Made by a program: the position numbers and the translations under genes. A stretch of DNA of 64,000 bases from Mucilaginibacter sp. PAMB04168 (GTDB lineage Bacteria; Bacteroidota; Bacteroidia; Sphingobacteriales; Sphingobacteriaceae): positions 2,108,001-2,172,000 of the forward strand of contig NZ_CP155079.2 in assembly GCF_039634365.2 (NCBI RefSeq), read 5' to 3'. The stretch's first letter is position 1; every line of letters begins with the position of its first letter. Under the pieces are notes generated by a model, which was not told the origin of the DNA, did no database searches, and saw nothing but the letters and a program-made list of their open reading frames with translations. Positions 1 through 9,363 of the stretch are shown here, piece after piece.

Positions 1-1
1 C

Positions 2-2929
2 ATAAATGCAACCCTGATAGCCGATAAGGGTACTTTAGATGATGTGGTGGTAATAGGCTACGGCACCATCAAGAAATCTAACTTAACCGGTGCGGTTGCC
101 AAACTGAAAACCGATAGACTGGACGAACTGCCAACTTCCCGCCTTGATAATGCATTGATTGGCAAGCTGGCCGGATTAACCGTACAAATAAACAGTTCGG
201 AAGCAGGGTCAGAACCTACACTGCGTATTCGTGGGGCCAGTTCCATTAGTGCAAATGCATCACCCTTGGTAGTGGTTGACGGCCATCCCATTGAAGATGG
301 CCTGGCTTATGTTAGTCCGCAGGATGTGGAGTCGCTTGAGGTGCTGAAGGACGCAGCATCATCGGCCATTTATGGTTCGCGTGGTGCTAATGGCGTTATT
401 TTGGTAACCACCAAAAAAGGTGTTGCTGACAGGCCACGTTACAGCATCAAAACTTACTACGGTATTAAGGACGCTTACAAACTGCATCCCATCATGAATA
501 CAACCGAGTATACCGAGCTGATGTTTAACGAGGCCCGGCAGCGCGCTAGTGATCCAACTGTGCCTACTGCTTCGCAAAACCTCATTACTGCTAACGAGCG
601 TGCAGCCTACATTATCGAAAATCAAATTACCGGTGTAGCAACCGACTGGCAAAAGGCAGCCCTGCGCGATGCATCTATTTATAATATACAGGCCAGCGTT
701 TCGGGCGGCAAAAAAGATTTGCGTTATTATGTTTCGGGTAACGTGCAGCAAGACCAAGGTATTATGAAGTACAGTGAGAATCAACGAGGTAACTTTAAGG
801 TTAATGTGGATGCAAATTTAAGTTCTAAGCTAAGCTTAAATGTAAGCCTGAATCCAACCTATACTAAAACACAAACACCGGCCGTAAACTTTACCGATTA
901 TTATCGTTTTCTGTCGTTCATTCCCGTTTACCATACCGATTTTTCTTCGGCCTTTGTAAATCAGAATGCGCAATGGGCTGGTGTTAGAGCTGGCGACTAT
1001 GCACAAGCCCGTCATTTTACTAACCTGGTTTACGCAGGCACCATGCCCGATGGTTCTTTTTACACCAGCCCGGGCACCGTAGCGCCATTTTCATCAACCA
1101 ATAATACGCCTATATCTATAGCTGCACGCGAAAACCGGTATGCTACCTTTTACCGCCTGCAAGGCAGTACAGATTTAAACTACAGATTTAGTAGAGCACT
1201 GGTATTTAAATCGGCCTTAAGCGGCTATTACCGCAGTGTGGAAAATGACATTTTTACCAAGAGCAATGCACGCAAAGATGGTGACGTAAACTCTGGCAGT
1301 ATTGTAACCTCGCGTACTATCGATTATTTATGGGAAAACACACTGAACTATACACAAAGTTTCAAGAAGCACAGTATTACCGGTTTGTTAGGTTATACCG
1401 TTCAAAAAACAACAATTGATGGATCGAGCATCGTAGGTTCCAATTCTCCGTCTGACGACTTTACCACATTGGCGCAGGCATCGGTTATTGACCAGCTAAA
1501 CACCTACACCACCAAAACTCCGATTGGGCTGGTGTCATACTTAGGCCGCGTAAATTATGATTATGCTAACAAGTATCTTTTCTCGGCCAGCTTACGCGCC
1601 GATGCCAGCTCTAAGTTTAATGCAGGAAGCCGTACAGGATGGTTTCCGGCAGTATCAGCCGGATGGGTATTGAGCAACGAGAAGTTTATGAGCAAAACAG
1701 CTAACTGGCTAAGCAGTTTAAAAGCCCGTGCGAGTTATGGCGTAACAGGCAACAACCGTATTGCCGATTTTTCATACCTCGACTTGTTGTTTAAATCTAC
1801 TTATTCATTTGGCGAAGGTACCGGAACTGTAGTACAAGGACAGTCGCCTAATAACCCGGTAACCTTTGGCCCCGGAATAACCTGGGAAACCACCAACTCC
1901 ACTGATATTGGTTTGGATATGGGTTTTATGAAAAATAAATTCACCTTAACGTTAGACTATTATAATTCGCGAACCAATAAATTGCTGTTACAACAAGGCA
2001 CACAGTCTTTCACCGGATCAAACGTGTTTTATAACAATAATGGCAGCATCAAAAATGAAGGTTTTGAGGCCGAGTTTAGCTCAACCAATATTAATGGTAA
2101 AAAATTTTACTGGACAACATCCTTCAATATTTCCGTAAACCGCAACAAACTGTTAAAACTGGGTGGCGAGCCTTACCAGTATAATTACGGCGAGCGTAAC
2201 GAAATTTATGCCACTATAGTTGGTTCGCCTTATGTACAATTTTACGGCTACCAGTCAGACGGTGTGTGGCTTTCTCAGGCTGATGTAGACGCAGCACTGG
2301 CCAGTGGACAGACTTCCATACTGCAAAGTTACTTTCAGCCCGGAGGTTTAAAGCTTAAAGATTTAAACGGCGACAATAAGATCGATATTAACGACCGTAC
2401 CGTTATTGGCAATCCTTTTCCTGATTTTACGTGGGGTATAACCAATAGCTTTAAGTTTAAGGGTATTGATTTAACTCTAATTATGCAGGGATCGCAGGGC
2501 GGAAAGTTAGTAAACGGCGACCTGTTTTATAACGAAAGTAAAAAGCTTAACCGCAACTTTACAGACAACCGGTGGGTAAGCGCTGCTAACCCGGGCGATG
2601 GCAAAACTCCTTACTTTACCAATGGTATAGCCGCCGACCTGCTACTAACGGATTATGCGGTTGAAAGTGCTTCATACGCATTTTTACGTAACGTAATAAT
2701 TGGCTATACATTGCCACGTACCTGGCTTAAGCGGGTGAAATTTAATAATGTACGCTTGTATGCCGCTGCCGATAACGTGTTTTTTGTAGCTGGTAAATCA
2801 TACCGGGGTATTAATCCTGAGGCGCGCATGGTCTCTGCAGCGTATTCGTCACCCGTGGTATCGGGTTATCAGCGGGGTGGCTTTCCGGTAAACCGTACTA
2901 TCACTTTTGGTTTAGATGTCAATTTTTAA
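2..2929 (+). CDS. SusC/RagA-family TonB-dependent outer membrane receptor (5' end outside window)
   Basis: This is the outer membrane transporter of a glycan utilisation locus: a 22-strand TonB-dependent barrel that imports oligosaccharides handed over by SusD. The frame is open from the first bases, so the start, signal peptide and carboxypeptidase-like domain lie upstream. Visible motifs are the SusC signature DDVVVIGYGT just before the plug, RGASSISANASPLVVVDG in the plug, and the plug end SAIYGSRGANGVILVTTKKG. A long barrel follows, ending in the terminal aromatic residue (GLDVNF) expected for BAM-dependent insertion. The SusD gene begins 10 bases after the stop. The PL7 lyase downstream suggests alginate oligosaccharides as substrate; that is inference from context. 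Confidence 0.95.
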   Translation: MNATLIADKGTLDDVVVIGYGTIKKSNLTGAVAKLKTDRLDELPTSRLDNALIGKLAGLTVQINSSEAGSEPTLRIRGASSISANASPLVVVDGHPIEDGLAYVSPQDVESLEVLKDAASSAIYGSRGANGVILVTTKKGVADRPRYSIKTYYGIKDAYKLHPIMNTTEYTELMFNEARQRASDPTVPTASQNLITANERAAYIIENQITGVATDWQKAALRDASIYNIQASVSGGKKDLRYYVSGNVQQDQGIMKYSENQRGNFKVNVDANLSSKLSLNVSLNPTYTKTQTPAVNFTDYYRFLSFIPVYHTDFSSAFVNQNAQWAGVRAGDYAQARHFTNLVYAGTMPDGSFYTSPGTVAPFSSTNNTPISIAARENRYATFYRLQGSTDLNYRFSRALVFKSALSGYYRSVENDIFTKSNARKDGDVNSGSIVTSRTIDYLWENTLNYTQSFKKHSITGLLGYTVQKTTIDGSSIVGSNSPSDDFTTLAQASVIDQLNTYTTKTPIGLVSYLGRVNYDYANKYLFSASLRADASSKFNAGSRTGWFPAVSAGWVLSNEKFMSKTANWLSSLKARASYGVTGNNRIADFSYLDLLFKSTYSFGEGTGTVVQGQSPNNPVTFGPGITWETTNSTDIGLDMGFMKNKFTLTLDYYNSRTNKLLLQQGTQSFTGSNVFYNNNGSIKNEGFEAEFSSTNINGKKFYWTTSFNISVNRNKLLKLGGEPYQYNYGERNEIYATIVGSPYVQFYGYQSDGVWLSQADVDAALASGQTSILQSYFQPGGLKLKDLNGDNKIDINDRTVIGNPFPDFTWGITNSFKFKGIDLTLIMQGSQGGKLVNGDLFYNESKKLNRNFTDNRWVSAANPGDGKTPYFTNGIAADLLLTDYAVESASYAFLRNVIIGYTLPRTWLKRVKFNNVRLYAAADNVFFVAGKSYRGINPEARMVSAAYSSPVVSGYQRGGFPVNRTITFGLDVNF

Positions 2930-2939
2930 TGAGTGGGCT

Positions 2940-4538
2940 ATGAAAAAATTACTATATATAACCATCACACTTTTCTTATTGGATGGCCTGTCATCCTGCC
3001 AAAAAATTGTGGATGTGGATCCTATTTCGAATGAGGTAGCATCAGAATACTACCGTAACAACACCGAGGTAAACAACGCGTTATCCGGTTGTTACAACGG
3101 CATGCAAGAACCACTTTTGTATGAATGGATGCTAACCGAATTACGCAGCGATAACGCTAAGCAGCGTTCGGTAAGCAGTACTACTAATGCAAACGTGGAA
3201 CTTAACCAGCTTAATATGTATACAGCAAGTGCACAGCACCAGCAGATATACAACTATTGGCTGAGCGTTTATAAAAATATCCGGAACATCAATTATGTAT
3301 TGCGCAGCTTGGGCGTAACGTACCAAAACGGACAGTTAAATTACGGCCAGCCTACGGCCAATGTTACAGCGGCACAAAAGTCGCAACTTGCAGGGCAGGC
3401 GCTGTTTTTAAGGGCTTATCATTACTTTAATTTAGTACGCCTGTTTGGTGGCGTTTTTTTAGTAACGCAACCGCTCGAACCTGCAGCTTCAAAGCAGGTT
3501 AACCGTTCATCGGTTGAGGATTGCTATAAATTGATTATAGCTGATTTAGAGGGAGCCGCCAGTTTGCTGCCTGCTAATAAATATGGTCAAATTCCATCTG
3601 CAGATGTAGGTCGCGCTAATGCCTGGTCGGCTAAAGCTTTACTGGCCAAGGTATATTTAACCTTACCTGTGCCGCGCCCCGCTGATGCATTGGCCCTGCT
3701 TAATGATGTGATTAGCAACAGCGGTTATGGCCTGGAAACTAATTATGCTAACGTGTTTTCAATAAGCAACGAAATGAACCGTGAAATACTATTTACGGTA
3801 CGCTTCAAAGCTGGTTTGGTAGGCTTAGGCAATTCAATGGCCAATACTTTTGCACCGGCTAGCAGCGGCGATGCCATTGTAAATGGCGATGGTAGCGGCT
3901 TTAATTATCCAACTACAAACCTAAATTCTGCATTTAGAATATCAAACACCAGCTTCAGCGACGCGCGTAAGCCAGTAACTATTGGTACCTATGCGGGTAG
4001 TACCACCCCATATTACGTTAATAAGTTTATATCAAAAGTGCTGGTAAAAAATGATGCTGAGAACGACTTTCCGATTATCCGCTTTTCTGACGTATTGTTG
4101 CTCAAAGCAGAGGCTACAGGTTTTGATGGTTCGGCCGGTACTTCGGTAGGGATTATTAACCAGATACGTGAAAGGGCAGGGGCAGGTAATTATACTACCG
4201 GCAGCTTTACAGCAGCTTTTTATAAATATCCGGCAACAGGTACAGCAGCTATAACCACACAAGCCGCCTTTATAACGGCTTTGCTTGATGAACGCCGGTT
4301 AGAACTGGCTTTTGAGAACCAGCGGTTTTTTGATTTGGTGCGTACCGGGCAGGCGGTTGCTGTTATGCAGGCTTACTATGCATCAGAATATACATCGCAT
4401 TACGGCAGGTATACGCCAACCATTCCGCTGACAACCTTACAGGCTAATGTGAATACGCAAAAGCTTTTACTGCCCATACCGCAGCGCGAAATTGATACTA
4501 ATAACGAAATCAGTATTCCGCAAAATCCAGGCTACTAA
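2940..4538 (+). CDS. SusD/RagB-family glycan-binding lipoprotein
   Basis: This is the surface lipoprotein that caps the SusC barrel and binds glycan. I start it at the ATG at 2940, which gives a clean lipoprotein signal (MKKLLYITITLFLLDGLSSC followed by QK). An upstream in-frame ATG at 2916 overlaps the end of SusC and puts a charged stretch before the signal. The protein has about 532 residues, normal for the family. It shows the usual SusD layout: a TPR-like helical N-terminal half (LFLRAYHYFNLVRLFGG), the segment LLDERRLELAFENQRFFDLVR near the C-terminus, and an ending in IPQNPGY. It lies directly behind SusC and is presumably co-transcribed with it. Confidence 0.95.
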   Translation: MKKLLYITITLFLLDGLSSCQKIVDVDPISNEVASEYYRNNTEVNNALSGCYNGMQEPLLYEWMLTELRSDNAKQRSVSSTTNANVELNQLNMYTASAQHQQIYNYWLSVYKNIRNINYVLRSLGVTYQNGQLNYGQPTANVTAAQKSQLAGQALFLRAYHYFNLVRLFGGVFLVTQPLEPAASKQVNRSSVEDCYKLIIADLEGAASLLPANKYGQIPSADVGRANAWSAKALLAKVYLTLPVPRPADALALLNDVISNSGYGLETNYANVFSISNEMNREILFTVRFKAGLVGLGNSMANTFAPASSGDAIVNGDGSGFNYPTTNLNSAFRISNTSFSDARKPVTIGTYAGSTTPYYVNKFISKVLVKNDAENDFPIIRFSDVLLLKAEATGFDGSAGTSVGIINQIRERAGAGNYTTGSFTAAFYKYPATGTAAITTQAAFITALLDERRLELAFENQRFFDLVRTGQAVAVMQAYYASEYTSHYGRYTPTIPLTTLQANVNTQKLLLPIPQREIDTNNEISIPQNPGY

Positions 4539-4556
4539 CCGGTAAACTTTAAGGAT

Positions 4557-6137
4557 ATGAAAAGATTTTTAAAACCTATATTATTTATGCTGAGCGCATG
4601 CGCGGTTATGCTATCCTGCAAAAAGGATAAGATAGCAGGTAGTGGCAGCAGCAGCTTTACGGCCGATGATTATACCTTTAACCGTGCCACCAAAAACTTT
4701 GCGCCAGCTGCCACTATTGGCGGGCAGTTAACATCATCGGCAGGTATACGTTTCGTGTATTGTTACCTCATTCGTGCCAATGCAACCGATTCACTTATTT
4801 ATGTAACTGATAACACGGCCGATAACCCAACTAACTATACGTTAAACATACCGTTATCTTCTTTTCCGGTTAATAACATGAGTAAGGCCACCGGCGTTAA
4901 AATTATGGCCAAACAAACGGATAACAGCAGCATACAAGGCCTCATCAAAATAACTTACTTCGATCCGGCTTTACCGCAGTTAACCAATTTCCCAGCCAGC
5001 ATTACCGCTAATTTAAATGGCGGTAACACAGCCATTACGGGTACTATTACCTCTAATTATGGTCTAAAGCAAGTAGATATATATGACGACTCAAAAGTGG
5101 AAAATACCTATGAGCTGGCGGGAAGCCTAAACGATTTAAACGGCGCCAAAACATATACGCTTAACTATGCTTACAAATACCGGAAAGCTGCACAGCACAT
5201 TAAAGTAGTTGCTACGGATATTTACAACCAAACTAATGAAACCATCATTAACATGCCGGTTGATTTAGCAGCGTTTAAGCCTAACTTTTCTAACTTTGCA
5301 GCCAGTATAACACCTAATCTTACAGGCACTACAGCCATTACCGGCAGTATTACATCGGTAACCGGATTAAAAAGAATCGATATTTATGACGATTATCAGG
5401 GCGCGTATGTATTGGTAAGCAGCATAAGCAATTTGAACGGAAGCTTAAATTATACTTTAAACTACAATTACACTTTTCGGAGGCGTGCTACGAACATTAA
5501 ACTTATAGCATTTGATACTGATGATTTGCAAACTGAGAAAGTTATACCGCTTAATATCACCTACAAAACTGAACTTTACCGGGACGTATTCATGAATGCT
5601 CAAACCACGGGTACCAGCACCATTTTCTTTGTTGATAATGGAACAACCAAAGGCAATTGCGATTTAAATGCAAGTGAATCTACCATGTCGTTCCTTTTTT
5701 ATGGTACCGGTACCGGTCCGGCATTTTATAGTCCTACCAATACTACCAACGTGGCCTCCAACTTCAAATGTAATGGTTCGTCGTGGGTCATCGGTAATGC
5801 GTCAAATTTCAGGGCTACCCGTTTTAGGGTGTTGGTGCCCGGAAGTACAGGCGTTGATAATATTTATGCACAATACAATGCAGGTTCAATTGATGCGCTG
5901 GATGATGCCTTTTTTACCGCGAACGGCATTGTAGCACCCACAGGCAGCAGTGCTCGTTTTGATGCAACTGCGGCGGCCACCACCAGTGTGTTTAACACTA
6001 CCAATGCCTACTTAATTTATTTACGTATCCCCGACGCTAACGGCATCACTTACAAAAATGCACTTATACGTGCTAAGGAAGCTGTTTCGAGTGCTGGCAC
6101 ATCAACTGTAAAGTTTGATATACTTGTTCAAAAATAG
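4557..6137 (+). CDS. PUL surface lipoprotein with repeated Ig-like domains (SGBP candidate)
   Basis: The 526-residue protein begins with a lipoprotein signal (CAVMLSCKKDK). A good Shine-Dalgarno-like AAGGA lies two bases before the ATG. Residues 141-235 and 243-335 are clear internal repeats: both contain an NFxASIT start, an AITGxIT strand, a (K/R)xDIYDD turn and a NLNG...YTLNYxY block. Residues 50-135 look like a third, diverged copy. The C-terminal 180 residues differ and may be the carbohydrate-binding part. Its position after SusD, its lipoprotein character and its tandem beta-sandwich look fit a SusE/SusF-like or surface glycan-binding protein. I do not recognise a named family, and the ligand is inferred only from the adjacent alginate lyase. 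Confidence 0.75.
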   Translation: MKRFLKPILFMLSACAVMLSCKKDKIAGSGSSSFTADDYTFNRATKNFAPAATIGGQLTSSAGIRFVYCYLIRANATDSLIYVTDNTADNPTNYTLNIPLSSFPVNNMSKATGVKIMAKQTDNSSIQGLIKITYFDPALPQLTNFPASITANLNGGNTAITGTITSNYGLKQVDIYDDSKVENTYELAGSLNDLNGAKTYTLNYAYKYRKAAQHIKVVATDIYNQTNETIINMPVDLAAFKPNFSNFAASITPNLTGTTAITGSITSVTGLKRIDIYDDYQGAYVLVSSISNLNGSLNYTLNYNYTFRRRATNIKLIAFDTDDLQTEKVIPLNITYKTELYRDVFMNAQTTGTSTIFFVDNGTTKGNCDLNASESTMSFLFYGTGTGPAFYSPTNTTNVASNFKCNGSSWVIGNASNFRATRFRVLVPGSTGVDNIYAQYNAGSIDALDDAFFTANGIVAPTGSSARFDATAAATTSVFNTTNAYLIYLRIPDANGITYKNALIRAKEAVSSAGTSTVKFDILVQK

Positions 6138-6141
6138 ATTG

Positions 6142-6187
6142 GAATGAACTGGCCGCTCCCATAAAGGTGGCGGCCAATTCATTCTAA
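6142..6187 (+). terminator. Intercistronic hairpin between SGBP candidate and PL7 lyase
   Basis: Arms at 6142-6156 and 6170-6184 pair over 15 positions with a single mismatch around a 13-base loop, followed by TAATTTT. It begins five bases after the lipoprotein stop. It could be a weak terminator or attenuator, or a stabilising hairpin that sets lyase expression apart from the susCD part of the operon. The T-tract is short, so complete termination is doubtful. Confidence 0.6.
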
Positions 6188-6202
6188 TTTTAAATATATA
6201 AT

Positions 6203-7018
6203 ATGAAAATATATATCTGCGCCTTGGGTATTTTGCTTTCGGCTTTAACCTGCAGCAAATACGCAGTGCAGCCTACAAGAAATGCGTATAGCCCACAGGG
6301 GCCCGCACCTGAAAATGCTAAGTTACCCGGAGAGGTGTTGGACCTTACTAACTGGAAGCTTACGTTGCCCATAAACACAGATGCCTCCGTAAACCCTGAT
6401 GAAATAAAACAACCGGTGCTTAACACGTATAGCAATCCCGACTATTTTTTTACAAGCAGAGCCAACAATGCGGTAGCCTTTAGGGCTAATGCAGGCGGCG
6501 CTACCACCAGTGGATCCAACTTTCCTCGGTCGGAATTACGTGAAATGACGGACGGGGGGAAAAAGCCGGCAGCCTGGTCATCGGCCGAAGGTACCCATAC
6601 GCTGTTCATTGATCAGCGCATAACTCACTTACCCGATGTGCGAAAGCACATGGTTGTAGGGCAAATACATGATGCTAACAAGTATGTGATATTCTTCAGA
6701 ATTGAAGATAAGAAGCTTTTGGTGTCAGTAAACGGTGGTGCCAGAGAGGTGCTCGATGAAAACTACATTTTGGGCACACGTTTCACCGTGAAAATGGTCG
6801 TAAATAATAACACCGTTAAATGTTATTACAACGACCTTTTGAAAAGTACGTTTGATATTGTTTTTAACGATGCCTACTTTAAAGCAGGTGCATATGTGCA
6901 ATCATCTTGCAAAGGCAACAAAAAAACAGATGGCGAGTCGTGCAATGCTTATGGAGAGGTTGAGATTTATAGCGTTTGGGTAAAGCATGAAGGAATAAAA
7001 ACGGCGGAAACGAAATGA
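6203..7018 (+). CDS. Polysaccharide lyase family 7, alginate lyase
   Basis: This protein cleaves alginate by beta-elimination. The 271 residues show the three PL7 signatures in order. RSELRE at 109-114 carries the substrate-binding Arg. QIH at 154-156 carries the catalytic Gln and His. YFKAGAYVQ at 225-233 carries the catalytic Tyr. QIH rather than QVH is usually linked to acting on G-containing blocks. The N-terminus (MKIYICALGILLSALTCSK) looks like a signal ending in a lipobox-like Cys, so the enzyme is probably exported and possibly surface-anchored. It is the only catabolic gene of the locus inside the window, and it names the likely substrate of the SusC/SusD pair. Confidence 0.93.
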   Translation: MKIYICALGILLSALTCSKYAVQPTRNAYSPQGPAPENAKLPGEVLDLTNWKLTLPINTDASVNPDEIKQPVLNTYSNPDYFFTSRANNAVAFRANAGGATTSGSNFPRSELREMTDGGKKPAAWSSAEGTHTLFIDQRITHLPDVRKHMVVGQIHDANKYVIFFRIEDKKLLVSVNGGAREVLDENYILGTRFTVKMVVNNNTVKCYYNDLLKSTFDIVFNDAYFKAGAYVQSSCKGNKKTDGESCNAYGEVEIYSVWVKHEGIKTAETK

Positions 7019-7502
7019 AGATTAGATTGATGCCACTATAGTAAAGCTACACTTCGTTAATTAGCCGCTAATAAACAAGGACGGTGCATGGCACATTAAA
7101 ATTTGTACGCTTTTGCTGGAGGACCTTACAAATATCGTAACCGGTGGTAAAAAGCGCACAATTGACGATGTACTAAAAAGGGAGGTGTAATTTGCTCGGA
7201 GGCAGCCTAACATGGAGATGCCCTTACGCGGATGGAAAAAATAAACCGGCTAAAACTCTTAAGAGCCTCCTGCCTGTAACTGAAGAGATTTTAATAATGA
7301 CACCCTTACCTTGCTCAATCATTTGCGACAAGACCGTTGTCTCCGGCGTATCGGATGTCAGCAGCTCTGTTGTGCCGTGCTACATGCTGATCCGAGACTT
7401 TGGAATATTTTCAACTAGCACAAGATGAACGTATGGGGGCTGTTTCTATCAGCCTTTATCTCCAGGAATAAATCGATTTTAAATAGAAACCTGTCAGATT
7501 GT
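7019..7502. other. Gene-free stretch between PL7 lyase and histidine kinase
   Basis: I see no convincing intact gene. An open frame at 7065-7190 reads NKDGAWHIK early and ends in DDVLKREV before a stop, with no start codon of its own. It could be the 3' remnant of a small gene. A 78-codon frame at 7192-7428 has no recognisable protein character. No clear terminator hairpin was found for either flanking gene. Confidence 0.5.
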
Positions 7503-9047
7503 TTATCTGTTAAGGTTCTTTGGTGTAGGTAAAGAAAAATAGATCGTTGTTCCCTGACCTACCTTGCTTTCGAGCCATATACGGCCGTTATTAAGTTCGA
7601 CAAACTCTTTACACAGCACCAGTCCCAGTCCCGTGCCTTTTTCGTTGTCTGTACCGTTAGTGGTGTGTCTTGCACTGATCTCGAGTATTTCTTCCTGCAA
7701 CGCCGGCTCAATTCCTACGCCCGAGTCCTGCACAGCAATGGTAACTTCATTATTCATTAATGCGCCGTTGATTTCGATTATACCACCGTGGTGGGTAAAT
7801 TTGATAGCATTAGAGAGTAAATTGCGTAAAACAGTGTCTATCATCAGCCGGTCGGCGAACACAGTCAGTTCGTCCGTTTGTTTAACGATCAGCCGGATAC
7901 TTTTGGCTTCTGCTGCTGGTGATGCAAAAGTCAGCGCATCTTTATAAATATCGTCAATAAGTACCTGTTGAAAGTTAGGCTTCATCAAACCACTTTGCAC
8001 GCGGGACCAGTTTAGTAGATTTTCCAGCAACACGAAAGCCTGCTTGCCCGATTCATTAATTCGCTGCCCCATCCGCTTAACCTTTTCAATTTCCATCCGA
8101 TCTGCATTTTTAGAGATCATCTCGCTGAAAGAAAGCATAGAAGTAAATGGGTTTTTGAGGTCATGGGCAATGATGGAAAACAGCTTATCTTTCATGGCAT
8201 TTTTGTCCTCAAGCTCCGGAACGTTCTGGGCAAGCGTGCGGTACTTTTGTTCATCCTCTTTCAGGCCCCTGAATATTGTGCCCGTTGGATTTAAAAAACC
8301 TGATTCAACGTTTGCTTTGTATATTAAAAAAAATGCGATCAACTTAGCATAATGGCCAATTTCATTGGCTGTGCTGTAATTGGAAACATACAGCGTAAAG
8401 CAAAATTCACTGATTACGGTAAAGAAAAGTGAAAAAGACAAAAGGCGATACGCCTGACTGCTAAAATGCTGCCGGTATTGGAAAAGCAGCCAACCGGCAA
8501 CAAATAGTATGGCGATGATAAAGTATTCGGCATAGATCTTAAAAGGGGTTTGGCCTAACCCGTCGAGGTAACATCTTGGAAAGTTTTTGTATACCAGAAT
8601 AGAAAGCGTAATTAGCAGGGTTAGTACAAAATAACTTAAAAAAATCAGATCAGCGCTGATCCGTTTGCGGTAATTAATGAAATAGAATCCGGCTACAAAT
8701 GTTAAAGCTTCCAGCAGCCGGGTTGCTACCCAAAATTGATTGGCATAATACCGTTCGTTGGCAGGAATAATATTCATGCCTTTGAAAGTAAGCGTGTGCA
8801 ACAGGTCGAGTGCAGCGATGGCAATGTAAGCAATACCAACAAAACGCAGATAGGGATTGTCCTGCATGTTGCGGGTGTTCCAGGCAACAATAAAGACAGC
8901 AAAAGCCACTACGATAGAAAACAGTTCAACGATGGTGTGGAAGAGCAGGTAATTTTGGAGAATACTGCAGTAAAACACCGCAGCCAGCACGGAGACAGAA
9001 AAAAGCGTACGGTAGTTCGCTTTCAAAAAAGCAATTAGGGCTTTCAA
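7503..9047 (-). CDS. MASE3-type membrane sensor histidine kinase
   Basis: This is an integral-membrane histidine kinase of 514 residues. Residues 1-250 are hydrophobic with about seven or eight helices and match the MASE3 sensor layout (LFHTIVELFSIVVAF, then FVGIAYIAIAALDLLHTLTFKGM). The dimerisation helix carries the phosphoacceptor His295 in IIAHDLKNP. The ATPase domain has the N-box (NLLSNAIKF, 409-417), G1 (DSGVGI, 441-446) and G2 (GTGLGL, 471-476), so it looks active. No receiver domain is fused or adjacent. The first usable start is a TTG at 9047; the frame is closed by a stop just upstream and no ATG occurs before residue 60. The stimulus is unknown. It is divergent from the GAF-PAS pair, which may be partners. 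Confidence 0.9.
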   Translation of the reverse strand: MKALIAFLKANYRTLFSVSVLAAVFYCSILQNYLLFHTIVELFSIVVAFAVFIVAWNTRNMQDNPYLRFVGIAYIAIAALDLLHTLTFKGMNIIPANERYYANQFWVATRLLEALTFVAGFYFINYRKRISADLIFLSYFVLTLLITLSILVYKNFPRCYLDGLGQTPFKIYAEYFIIAILFVAGWLLFQYRQHFSSQAYRLLSFSLFFTVISEFCFTLYVSNYSTANEIGHYAKLIAFFLIYKANVESGFLNPTGTIFRGLKEDEQKYRTLAQNVPELEDKNAMKDKLFSIIAHDLKNPFTSMLSFSEMISKNADRMEIEKVKRMGQRINESGKQAFVLLENLLNWSRVQSGLMKPNFQQVLIDDIYKDALTFASPAAEAKSIRLIVKQTDELTVFADRLMIDTVLRNLLSNAIKFTHHGGIIEINGALMNNEVTIAVQDSGVGIEPALQEEILEISARHTTNGTDNEKGTGLGLVLCKEFVELNNGRIWLESKVGQGTTIYFSLPTPKNLNR

Positions 9048-9363
9048 ATCTTGTTCAAATTAATAGAGCGCCAATTTAATGAATTTCTTTCGCTACAAAT
9101 AAGAAATCGCCGCTATGCTTCTCCGGTTATGAACATACAAGCTTAGCACAACCAATAAAACAAGAAACACGTATATGTAGTCCAGTACCGCTAAACTAGT
9201 TGTTTTTACATAACATCAGGTTGCACTGTGCAATCATTTAGGATAGAGACAGCGGTCTGTTTGTGTTGATGACCCGCAAAAATTTACGTGTAGGTTAGTA
9301 AGATTTAAACAATATTCAATTTTTATCACAGTGATATAACATTTCGGAAGTCAGCGCAACAAT
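9048..9363. other. Divergent intergenic region, histidine kinase / GAF-PAS pair
   Basis: This 316-base region must hold promoters for both directions. I found no confident TAnnTTTG box correctly placed for either gene. A small inverted motif, TATCACAGTGATA (9326-9338), lies about 25 bases before the ATG of the GAF-PAS gene and could be an operator. This is a visual observation only. Confidence 0.35.

Noticed and set aside
7192..7428. 78-codon frame in the gap after the alginate lyase
   Set aside because: No ribosome binding site, no recognisable domain and a composition unlike coding sequence around it.
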